Positions 1 to 9,251 of a stretch of 64,000 nucleotides of DNA are shown in pieces. Positions within the stretch are counted from its first letter, which is position 1, and every line of letters begins with the position of its first letter. A program made the position numbers and the translations under genes. Under the pieces are notes generated by a model. That model saw only the letters and a program-made list of their open reading frames with translations, was not told the origin of the DNA and searched no databases. Source of the DNA: Closterium sp. Naga37s-1 (taxonomy: Eukaryota > Streptophyta > Zygnematophyceae > Desmidiales > Closteriaceae); assembly GCA_947471745.1 (NCBI GenBank), contig CANJKZ010001036.1, positions 737,001 through 801,000 of the forward strand, read 5' to 3'.

Positions 1-10
1 ATTCTTCACA

Positions 11-56
11 TGGTATAGAGCAGGTTCCCTCGTGGGAACGCTTCTCAGGGCCCACC
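11..56 (+). other. Primer-binding site, hairpin and GGGCCCACC box of element A
   Basis: TGGTATAGAGCAGG starts directly after the LTR. It resembles the complement of the 3' end of initiator tRNA-Met with a small deletion. GTTCCC (24-29), TCGT and GGGAAC (34-39) form a 6-bp hairpin right behind it. GGGCCCACC lies at 48-56. The same three parts in the same order occur in elements B, C, D and E. Confidence 0.75.
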
Positions 57-119
57 ACCTAACTCGATCTTTTTTTTCTGCCCGAGGCGTGCCCCGTAGG
101 CCGCCCTCACGTCGCGCCC

Positions 120-880
120 TCCTAGAGGCCCCTCGCGCCACCCTTAGCGGCCCCGTCGCCGTCCTTAGCGACCCCGTCGCCGCCCCTCTAGGCCCCTCGC
201 GGCCCCTTCACGGCCCCGTCGCCGCCGCTCTAGGCCCCGTCGCCGCCGCTCTAGGCCCCTCGCGGCCCCTTCACGGCCTCGTCGCCGCCGCTCTAGGCCC
301 TGTCGCCGCCCCTATAGGCCCCTCGCGGCCCCTTCACGGCCCCGTCGCCGCTCCTAGCGGCCCCGTCGCCGCCCCTCTAGGCCCCTCGCGGCCCCTTCGC
401 GGCCCCGTCGCCGCCACTTCCGGCCCCGTCGCCGCCCCCTCTAGGCCCCTTACGGCCCCTTCGTGGCCTCGTCGCCGCCCCTCTAGGCCCCTTGCGGCCC
501 CTCTGCGGCCCCGTCGCCGCCCCCAGCGGCCCCGTCGCCGCCCCTGGAGGCCCCGTCGCCGCCCTTCGCGGCCACCTCGCCGCCCTTAGCGGCCCCGTGG
601 CCGCCCCTAGCGGCCCCATCGCCGCCTCTACCGGCCCCTTCACCGCTGAGCCGCCTAGCAGCTGAGCAGCCGAACCACCCAGCAGCCGAGCCGCCCAGCA
701 GCCGAGCCGCCGAGCCGCTGAGCCGCCCAGCAACCGAGCTGCCGAGCCGCCCAGCAGCCGAGCCGCCCAACAGCCGAGCCGCCGAGCCGCCCAGCAGCCG
801 AGTCACCGAGCAGCCGAGCCGCCCAGCAACCGAGCCGCCGAGCCGCCTCGCAGCCGAGCCGCCGAGCCGCCCTGCCGCTG
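120..880 (+). repeat. GC-rich tandem repeats in the leader of element A
   Basis: Irregular repeats of a CCCCGTCGCCGCC / CTCTAGGCCCCTCGCGGCC type (about 120-640) are followed by a shorter CCGAGCCGCCCAGCAG-type array (about 650-880). They lie between the PBS and the gag ATG. They produce open frames on both strands that have no relatives in the other copies, so I read them as untranslated leader. Confidence 0.8.
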
Positions 881-961
881 AGCTGCTACTGTTCCTACCG
901 GCGCGCCTCGGCCCTACTTACTCGGACTGGTGAGATCCCTCCCTGCTAGGCCACTGCAGTC

Positions 962-3900
962 ATGGCTACCCCCAGTGTCCTTACCTTTGATGCTGAGGGT
1001 CGTGCTGTTGACTTTGAGGTCTGGGTCGATGACCTCCAGCTGTTCCTACAGTGCGATAGGGCTGACGGGCTCTCCCTGTTCGATCTCACATCTGGTGCCT
1101 CTCCTGCCCCGCCTGCTGCTGCTGACAGCACTGTTCGCTCACAGTGGGCCACACGCGATGCTGCTGCCCGTCTTGCTGTGCGTCGCCACTTACCGACCAC
1201 TGAGCGTGCACACTTTAGCCAGTACAAGAGTGCTCAGACCTTGTACGACGCTGTAGTTGCACGCTACTCCTCCCCTGCCACTGCTGCGCTTAGCCGCCTC
1301 ATGCTGCCGTACCTGTTCCCTGACCTTGCTGCCTTTCCCACAGTCGCTGACCTCATTACGCACCTTCGCACTAGTGAGACTCGCTACTGCGCTGCGCTTC
1401 CTGCTGAGTTCTGTGCCAAGAACCCCCCCCCCATGTACCTCACCCTCTACTACATAGTCACCCGGCTCCCTGACTCCCTTCGCTTAGTCAGGGACCACTT
1501 CCTCTCAGTTTGCCCCACCACACTCACCGTTGACCTCCTCGAGGAGCGCCTCCTAGCAGCAGAGATGAGCATAGTCACTGTAGGAGCCTCTCGTGGTGAC
1601 CCTCGCACCCCCGTCTTTGAGGGGTGTTCCCCCTCCCCCCTCTTGCCCTCTGTTGCTTCTGCTGCTGCGGCCGACCTCGGTGGTTTCGAGTCGGTCGGCG
1701 CTGCGTCTGCCCCTAGCAGGAGACGCCGCACCGGCAAGGGCAAGGGGGACAAGGGCGCTGGAGGGGCTGGCGGGGGCGGTGGAGGTGGTGGTGGAGGCAG
1801 TGGAGGGGGTGGGGGTGGTGGTGGGAGTGGTGGCGGGGGTGGAGGTGTCGGCGGCAGCAGTGGAGGCGGAGGAGGCGGCGGCGGTGGCGGAGGGAGCGGA
1901 GGCGGCGGAGGTGGCGGAGGCGGCGGAGGTGGCGGAGGCGGCGGAGGCAGCGGTGGAGCTGGTCGCGGCTTTGCGCAGAGGAGTGGCTCCGGTGGTGGTC
2001 AGCGCCAGCAGCAGCAGCGCAGTCGTGAGACCCCGTCCCCCCAGCAGCTTCGTGAGTGGTACGCTGGGCGTCAGCGAGGTGGGGGTACTGGTCCCTGCAC
2101 CTACGTCCTCCGTACCGGCGACCACGCTGGTGAGCAGTGCGGGGGCCCGCACTCCACCCAGCGCTGCTTCGGCCGCCTGACGGACGCGTGGCGTCACCAG
2201 TTCCCTGACGCCACTGAGATCCCTCGCTGGGGAGAGCTGTCTCGGGCGGGGGTTGCTATCTTTGATCTTGATTATGATGCTATTCTTGCTGCCATGTATG
2301 CTGTGTCTACTAGTGATGAGGGTGACTGTTACCTGTGTCTTCCGCCTGACCCGGGCATTGAGGCTGCTGCTCTAGGTGCTGGTGAGACTGCTGCTCTAGG
2401 TGCTAGTGCGTCTGCTGCTCCAGGTGCTGGTGAGTCTGCTCTCTCAGGTACCACGTCGGCTCAGGCCTTCCACACCTTCACCCTTGACTCGGGTGCTTCC
2501 CGCTCCTTCTTTCGAGACCGCACCACGCTTACGCCGCTTAGTCGGCCGGTTGCGGTCTCCCTGGCGGACCCCTCTGGGGGTCCTGTCCTTGCTAGCTTCT
2601 CCACTGTCTTACCGTGCCCGGCAGCCCCCTCTGGCACCCTGTCAGGTCTCTACCTCCCCTTGTTCTCTACGAACTTGGTGAGTGGAGCTGATCTACAGGA
2701 TAAGGGGGTTGACCAGTTCACTCCTGCGAGTCAGCGGGTGACCCACTGCACGTGTGCTCGGACGGGCCGACACTTGGCCACGTTTACCAGTCGGCCGGGG
2801 TTGAGCCTGTACACACTGACTACTGAGTCTCCTCCGGTTACTGAGTCTGGTCAGGTAGCTGCGTCGAGTCAGGTGTTTGCTGCAGCGTCCAGGTCTGGTC
2901 CTGAGTCCGCGCCCTGCTCGTGTCGTCTCCTGTCCCACCAGACTCTCCTCTGGCACCACTGCCTTGGTCACCCCTCACTGCCTCGTCTCCGAGGCATGGC
3001 CTCCCGTGTCCTTGTCTCTGGTCTCCCCCGGTCCCTACCTCCCCTACCTCAGGGGCCTGCCCCTACCTACGTCCCCTGCGTCGAGGGGCGACAGCGCGCC
3101 GCCCCTCACTCCTCCGAGTTTCCTCCGACAGAGGCTCCACTGCAGACTCTTCACATGGACGAGTGGGGCCCCGCCCGCGTCCGTGGCCAGGGTCACGAGC
3201 GTTACTTCCTGTTGGTGGTTGACGACTACTCGTGTGACACCACGGTGTTCCCCTTGCGCAGCAAGGGTGACGTCACTGAGGTGTTGATCGACTGGATCCG
3301 CGCAGCTCGTCTCCAGCTCAGAGAGAGTTTCGGCTCGGACTTTCCTGTTCTGCGTCTGCACTCTGACAGAGGCGGGGAGTTTTCCTCTGCCCGTCTGGGA
3401 GCCTTCTGACGTGCACAAGGCATCCGCCAGACCTTCACGCTTCCGGCCTCTCCACAGCAAAATGGGATTGCTGAGCGCCGCATTGGCATGGTCATGGACG
3501 TCGCTCGTACGTCCATGATCCATGCGGCTGCCCCCCATTTTCTGTGGCCGTTTGCGGTTCAGTACGCAGCGCATCAGCTCAACCTTCAGCCCCGGGTCTC
3601 CTTGCCAGAGACCTCCCCCACCTTGCGGTGGACCGGGAAGGTTGGCGATGCGTCTGCGTTTCGGGTCTGGGGATCTCGGGCGTTTGTCCGCGACTTGTCT
3701 GCGGACAAGCTGTCCCCCCGTGCTGTTCCCTGCGTCTTCCTTGGCTTCCCCCCTGACGCACCTGGATGGCAGTTTTACCACCCCACCTCGCGCCGTGTTC
3801 TGTCCTCCCAGGACGTCACCTTTGACGAGTCGGTGCCTTACTACCGTCTCTTCCCCTACCGCACTGCGCCCCTCCCCCCGCCGCCGCTCTTCCTTGCGCC

Positions 3901-6861
3901 AGGTCCTCCCCCGGTAGACCCCCTCCCCCCTCAGGGTCCTACCCCGTCAGGTGTGTCCCAGGTAGACGCAGTCGAGCCTGTCGAGGTAGCTGTTGACTCT
4001 GGTACTGCTAGAGGTGCTGAGCCTGCGGGTGCCGGGTCTGGGGGTGCTGAGTCCAGGGGTGCGGAGCCTGGGGGTGCTGAGCCTGGGGGTGCTGAGTCTG
4101 GGGGTGCTGAGCCTGGGGGTGCGGAGCCGGGGGGTGCTGAGCCTGGGGGTGCGGAGCCTGGGGGTGCTCGGTCTGCTCGTGTGGCCTCTCGCGGTGCTTC
4201 GTCGAGACGGGAGCTACTCTCTCCGCAGGAGCTGCGCGAGTGGTTTGCCCGGCGCTGGAGCCGTGCTGCTGGAGCTGGAGGTACTACTGTTGCTGCTGGT
4301 CCCGGAGGTGCTCGTACTGGCGGTACTGGAGCTGCTGGGACTACAGGTGCTGCTGGGGCTGCTGGAGTTGGTCCTGCTGGAGGTACTGCTGGAGCTGCTG
4401 GCGGTGCTGGAGCTGCTGGTCCTGCTGGAGTTGGTGCTGCTGGTGCTACTAGAGCTGCTGGAGCTGGAGCTACTGGGGGTGCTGGCGCTGGTAGTTCTGC
4501 TGGCGCTGGTGCGTGTGAGGGTGCTGGAGTTGGCGCTGTTGGAGCTGGAGGTGCTGCTGGCGCTGGTGCTGCCGCTGGGGGTACTAGTGCTGTCCCTGCT
4601 GGTTCTGGAGGCGCTGCGCGGCCGAGGCCGTACTTCGTTCCGCTCCTTGAGCAGGTTCTTGGTCTCCCGCCCTCTACTGGTCCTGCTCCTCCCTTAGAGT
4701 GTCCACAGCCTGTCCAGTCGCAGTCACAGTTCCAGCCCGCCTCTCCCCTACCTGCTCCCTCTCCCTACACTTGTCCTACTGGAGGTCTTGCTGAGCGTCG
4801 TGAGCCTGCGTCTCGTCCTGCGTCACCTATTCGTGCTGCTCGCACTAGTGGTCGCGCTCCGCGTCCGCGTCCTCCTGCCGTCCCAGGCACACACCAGATG
4901 GCACTGCGTCCTTCCACTGCTCCTCTGCGTGTCCCGTTGCCGTCTCCTCCAGAGTCCTCTCTTCCTGTTCTTGCTGACCCGGCGTCTGACTCTCTTCGTG
5001 CTGCCAGTCCTACTGTCACGCGTCTCCTGACTACTGTTGTCACTGACCCTTCCTTTGAGTCCACTGCTGCGTCGGCCCTTGTTGCTGAGCTTGTCGACTT
5101 CGCTGCTCGCTGTCGTCTGGACTACGCTACTAGTCTTGTTGCTGGGTCTGAGTCTGTCTGTCCTTCGTCCGTTGGGGGTGAGTGTGCTCTTAGCAGGAGG
5201 AGTTCCAGTGTTTTGCGGCTACTTTGCCTCATCTCGTGTCCACGCTGATTGCCCCTGAGGGAGACCCGGATGCACCAGACATCCCGACTCCTCGATCGTA
5301 CGCTGAGGCGATCGAGGGTCCCTACTCCTCTCAGTGGCAGTCAGCCATGGACGCAGAGATGGCTTCCTGGAAGTCCACAGGCACCTACGTCGACGAGGTT
5401 CCCCCACCTGGGGCGAACATCGTCAGTGGCATGTGGATTTTCAGGGTGAAGCGGCCGCCGGGTTCTCCGCCTGTCTTCAAGGCGCGTTACGTGGCTCGAG
5501 GCTTCAGTCAGAGGCAGGGAGTTGACTACTTTCAGACCTTCTCTCCCACCCCGAAGATGACCACTCTTTGGGTGCTGCTACACATAGCCGCTCAGCGCGA
5601 CTACGAGCTTCACACTCTTGACTTCAGCACTGCTTTCCTGCAGGGCGGCCTTCACGAGGAGATCTGGCTGCGCCGCCCACCTGGCTTCACTGGGTCGTTT
5701 CCTCCTGGTACCCAGTGGAGCCTCCGGCGGCCAGTCTACGGTCTCCGCCAGGCGCCCCGTGAGTGGCACGACACACTGAGGACTACACTTGCGGCTCTTG
5801 GGTTTGCTCCTTCTACAGCCGACCCGTCGCTGTTTCTGCGCACCGACACCTCTCTGCCGCCGTTCTACATCCTCGTGTACGTCGACGACTTGGTCTTTGC
5901 CACAGCTGACACTGCTGGACTCGCCCACGTGAAGTCCGAGCTGCAGAAGAGACACACGTGCACAGACCTGGGTGAACTGCGCAGCTACCTTGGCTTGCAG
6001 ATCACCCGGGACAGAGCACAGCGCACCATTACCCCGACTCAGTCACACATGGTGCAGCAGGTCCTTCAGCGCTTCGACTTCACGTACTCCTCGCCTCAGG
6101 CCACTCCTCTGTCTACTCGCCACTCGCTCTCAGCTCTGCCTTCGGATGAGTCCGTAGAGCCGAGTGGCCCGTACCCAGAGCTTGTTGGCTGCCTCATGTA
6201 CCTGATGACCTGCACACGACCTGACCTTGCATACCCTCTTAGCATCTTGGCACTCTATGTTGCTCCTGGGAGACACCGACCAGAGCACATGGCTGCAGCG
6301 AAGAGGGTGTTGCGCTACTTGTGCAGTACGTCGGGCATGGGGCTAGTGCTTGGAGGGCGACGTCGAGTGGTCCTCACAGGTCACGCAGACGCTTCTTGGG
6401 CTGACGACCAGGCTACGCAGCGGTCGTCACAGGGTTACACCTTCAGCCTTGGCTCCGGTTCTGTTTCGTGGCGGTCTACCCGCTCGTCCTCTGTTCTCGG
6501 CTCCAGCTGTGAGGCTGAGATCTACGCGGGGGCCATGGCTGCACAGGAGCTACGCTGGCTCACCTACCTGCTGACTGACCTAGGAGAGGCGCCTGGTTCT
6601 CCTCCAGTTCTGTACGTAGACAACAAGGCCATGCTGGCCTTGTGTCGGGAGCACAGACTGGAGCACAGAACGAAGCACATTGCTCTTCGCTACTTCCTTG
6701 CTCGTGAGCTGCAGCAGCGTGGTCAGCTGCGTCTTGCTTACGTGGCCTCTGAGGCCAACACTGCTGATATCTTTACCAAGGCACTTCCGCCTGGTGATCA
6801 TCAGCGCTTCTGTACGATGCTAGGTCTTGTGCCTACTTGGCCTCACTTGCTCACTTCTTGA
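962..6861 (+). pseudogene. Broken gag-pol polyprotein of element A
   Basis: The start at 962 (MATPSVLTF) matches the starts of elements B-E. Order: Gag domain (962-1730), Gly-rich linker (1740-1970), CCHC-like knuckle (about 2095-2170), copia protease with DSGAS (about 2490), GAG-pre-integrase H-H-C-C, integrase core with D, D and E, a (GGAEP)-type and Ala/Gly-rich linker (about 3990-4620), RT with YVDD (about 5880), and RNase H ending in TADIFTKAL. Two lesions inactivate it. An in-frame TGA at 3407 replaces a Cys codon seen in element D. A net 22-bp deletion near 5193 shifts the frame, so the RT continues in another frame from about 5224. Apart from these lesions the protein is well preserved, so inactivation seems recent. 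Confidence 0.92.
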
Positions 6862-7058
6862 CCTTGCTTGTACTGTGATCTTTCTATACCTGCACTTGCC
6901 TGTTTACCTTTATATATGATCTTGCATGTGAACTGGCCTTTTGGCCTTGCTCTTGTGCTCGGATTGTGTGGTGACATTGTGATCCACCCTGAGCTTGCTT
7001 TGCTTTGCTTGACTGGTCTTGTGACCTCTTGTTCTCCCCCACTTTGCCTATGGGGGTG

Positions 7059-7184
7059 TGTCAAACTTATATGCTATAGTCTGTGTAGGCTGTAGTGGGG
7101 TAGACAATATGGGGTACAACACTTCTAGGTTTTCCTACTTGTACCCACCTCTTTCCTAATTCATTCATTTTTCCTCATTCTTCA
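7059..7184 (+). repeat. 3' LTR of element A (126 bp)
   Basis: It begins TGTCAAAC directly after CCTATGGGGGTG and ends ATTCTTCA, matching the LTR end at 1-8. It shares GTACAACAC..CTAGGTTTTC and TAGGCTGTAGTGGGGTA with the LTRs of element E. The end may be 2 bp further right if the terminal CA has mutated. Confidence 0.85.
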
Positions 7185-8090
7185 GATTGACGTGCCTAGC
7201 TGAGACGAACTTGGAACCTCCGTGCCGGCCGGCACGTTGACGTCCGTGGCGCCGCCGCCGTCCACCGCATGCGGTGCGGCTGCGGCGGTGTCCTGGTTGT
7301 GCAGCTCCAGGTACGGATACCACGGTGGTTTCTCAACCGAGCCGAGGCCTGACCCCCCGTCGCCACGCTTGTACTCCCGCCAGAGGAGCGTCAAGTTACG
7401 CCACTGCTTCTGCAACGCGTTGACACCCCTGCACCATCCAGGGTTCGACTCCTTGATGTGCGCGAGTAGTCGGACCCAGTATTGCGTCCCCTGCTTCCCC
7501 TTGAGAGGCTCGAGCTCCTCTTTCATGAACCACTTCGCCGCGGCGAATATGGTGCTCTCCTTGTCCGACCATAAGCCCCTCTCGACTGGTGCAGCCGACC
7601 GCTTCTTCCGTGGCTCCTGGCGTGGCGGTGGTGGCGCCGCCTTGCCTTTGCCTTTGTTCGTCCCAGATGCGCGTGCGGCGCTCCGTTTCGTAGTCACAGA
7701 CACAGGTTGTGCTTCCTCCTCCGCGTCGTCCTCGGCGTCCTCATCTTCGTCGTCGCCGTCGCTAGGCGACATCCCAGCGTCTTCCAGTTCCTCCTCGTCG
7801 TCGTCGGTGTCGAGGCCTTGTTCGGGGTCGTCATCATCGTCATCGTACGCATCTTGCTCTACGACAAGCCGGTGTGTTGCAGCCGTCCTTGCAGGCTGAC
7901 GACGCACACGTGACATGGCCGCACTGGGCGATTGTGCAGTGGATCCCTGGCCGTCAAGCACGGGCGGCGCGGATAATCCCTTCGGATGGCGCCCGTTGGC
8001 GATCTGCTGGTTCATCCAGCGGATGTAAGGGATGTCGTCAAGATCCTTGGGGCAGTCGTTAAGGGCCTGCCCCTTACGCTTACGAGCCAT
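7182..8090 (-). CDS. Trihelix/Myb-SANT-like DNA-binding protein, C-terminus truncated by an LTR
   Basis: 302-residue reading frame. Residues 1-60 contain a basic start (MARKRKGQ) and a conserved-looking segment with YIRWMNQQIANG. Residues 80-140 are a long Asp/Glu-rich tract, followed by basic stretches (KRSAARASGTNKGKGK, RKKR) that could be nuclear localisation signals. At about 170-265 is a helix-rich domain with spaced Trp residues (GLWSDKE, AAKWFM, YWVRLL, KQWRNLTLLW), as in the Myb_DNA-bind_4/trihelix type. Such proteins bind DNA in the nucleus. Some are host regulators and others accompany PIF/Harbinger transposons, and I cannot tell which this is. The TGA stop is formed by the last bases of the LTR of element A, so the original C-terminus is lost. 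Whether it is expressed is unknown. Confidence 0.7.
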   Translation of the reverse strand: MARKRKGQALNDCPKDLDDIPYIRWMNQQIANGRHPKGLSAPPVLDGQGSTAQSPSAAMSRVRRQPARTAATHRLVVEQDAYDDDDDDPEQGLDTDDDEEELEDAGMSPSDGDDEDEDAEDDAEEEAQPVSVTTKRSAARASGTNKGKGKAAPPPPRQEPRKKRSAAPVERGLWSDKESTIFAAAKWFMKEELEPLKGKQGTQYWVRLLAHIKESNPGWCRGVNALQKQWRNLTLLWREYKRGDGGSGLGSVEKPPWYPYLELHNQDTAAAAPHAVDGGGATDVNVPAGTEVPSSSQLGTSI

Positions 8091-8892
8091 GCTGGCAAAT
8101 AGAGTGCTTCTAGATCTAGATCTTTAGGGAGCGGGAGCAGAGAGAAATGAACAGATTGGAACAGGAAGGATGGTGCACGAAGATGAACCCGCAAGGTGTT
8201 GGGAGGTGGAGGAGTTGTGGGGAAGGAGCATTGGAGCTGGGGGAAGGCGCGCTGGCGGGGACGTGCGCGTCCCTGTCAATAATCCCGGGTGTGTCGTCTG
8301 GACCAATCACTACGCAGTGTACGCGTTGATGGGGATAGTGGGTTTTGGGGAGATGTCGTCTAGATACATGCTGCATGTGTTGACATTTGGCACCGCGTGC
8401 GACTGATGGATTGTGTTGCAATTAGCTGGCGACTGCTCCGTGTTTCACGTCCCCCAATGATAAATACATTTGGCGACAACCACGGGCGGCCCGGCATTCT
8501 GACACCTGGCAGCATATGCTGTACGTACGCGTCACAATCGATTGGGACACATCGATTGGGACAGTGTCCACAGCGGAATGTACCCTTAGTTTTTGTGCCA
8601 TCAATGTCTGTAAAGCTAAATGCAGTTTACAACACTAGGTTTTGCACTGATACTGTAGTATACTAAGCCAGGACCCACATACTGGTAGCATACAGGTGGA
8701 ATTTGAACGAAAGCATGCAATGCATCAGAGCAAAACATCCAGCGTTTTTTTAGACATCTCAAAACTGTGACGCAACCTTGCGAGCAATCTATACACTGAA
8801 TTAAACAAACACAATAGGAAGCCACCACAATACACAGTTTGACTCGGCCTCATTCTTCTCAATGGTTGAAGTTGTGTAGGCAAGGCACAACC
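8091..8892. other. Non-coding stretch upstream of the Myb-SANT-like gene
   Basis: No convincing gene. It probably contains the promoter and 5' leader of the gene at 7182-8090. A palindromic TCTAGATCTAGATC run lies near 8108-8122. A 13-bp direct repeat, ATCGATTGGGACA, occurs twice near 8537-8566. The base composition becomes more AT-rich towards 8892, where element B begins. Confidence 0.5.
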
Positions 8893-9024
8893 TGTCAGAA
8901 TACTGAACGAGAATGGTTGGATTGAATAGAATGTTGGGTACAAGTACTAGCCCTAATTGGGTTGTATCCCTTATGGGCTACCCCACTACAGCCTACAGAA
9001 TGTAAGCACTATAACATTTTCACA
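8893..9024 (-). repeat. 3' LTR of element B (132 bp)
   Basis: On the minus strand it starts TGTGAAAATG behind the purine tract CTATGGGGGTG and ends ATTCTGACA. It shares GTTGTATCCC..ATGGGCTACCCCACTACAGCCTA with the LTRs of C, D and E. Confidence 0.85.
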
Positions 9025-9251
9025 CACCCCCATAGGCAAAGTGGGGGAGAACAAATGGTCACAAGACCAGTCAAGAAAAGCAAAGCAAGCTCAGGGTGGA
9101 CCACGAAGTCACCACACATTCCGGGCACAAGCAAATGGCCACAAGGCCAGTTCACATGCAGAGTTATATAAAAGAGAACAAACAGTATAGTGATCATACC
9201 CTAGCAAGTGTAAGCATGCAGGTATATATATAAATCACAATACAAGCAAAG

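Larger units (their letters stand above)
1..7184 (+). mobile_element. Copia LTR retrotransposon A, 5' LTR cut by window edge
   Basis: Ty1/copia element in sense orientation. Bases 1-10 are the last bases of the 5' LTR, followed at once by a primer-binding site at 11. The order is leader (11-961), gag-protease-integrase-RT-RNase H (962-6861), a 3' untranslated part with a purine-rich tract (about 7045-7058), and a 3' LTR of 126 bp (7059-7184). The order protease, integrase, RT places it in Pseudoviridae/copia. The coding region is broken twice, so it is a defective copy. The target-site duplication cannot be checked because the left flank is outside the window. The right end lies inside the 3' end of a Myb-SANT-like gene on the opposite strand. 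Confidence 0.93.

Noticed and set aside
32..806. Arg/Pro-rich and Gly/Ala-rich open frames in the leader repeats of element A (and similar ones in B-E)
   Set aside because: They come from GC-rich tandem repeats with periods unrelated to codons. The family start codon lies further downstream at a constant place.
1593..2197. Antisense and frame-shifted open frames over Gly-rich and linker regions (Leu/Val/Ala-rich or Ser/Thr/Ala-rich), here and at equivalent places in B-E
   Set aside because: They mirror the codon repeats of the polyprotein, recur wherever the sense linker recurs, and have no independent conservation.
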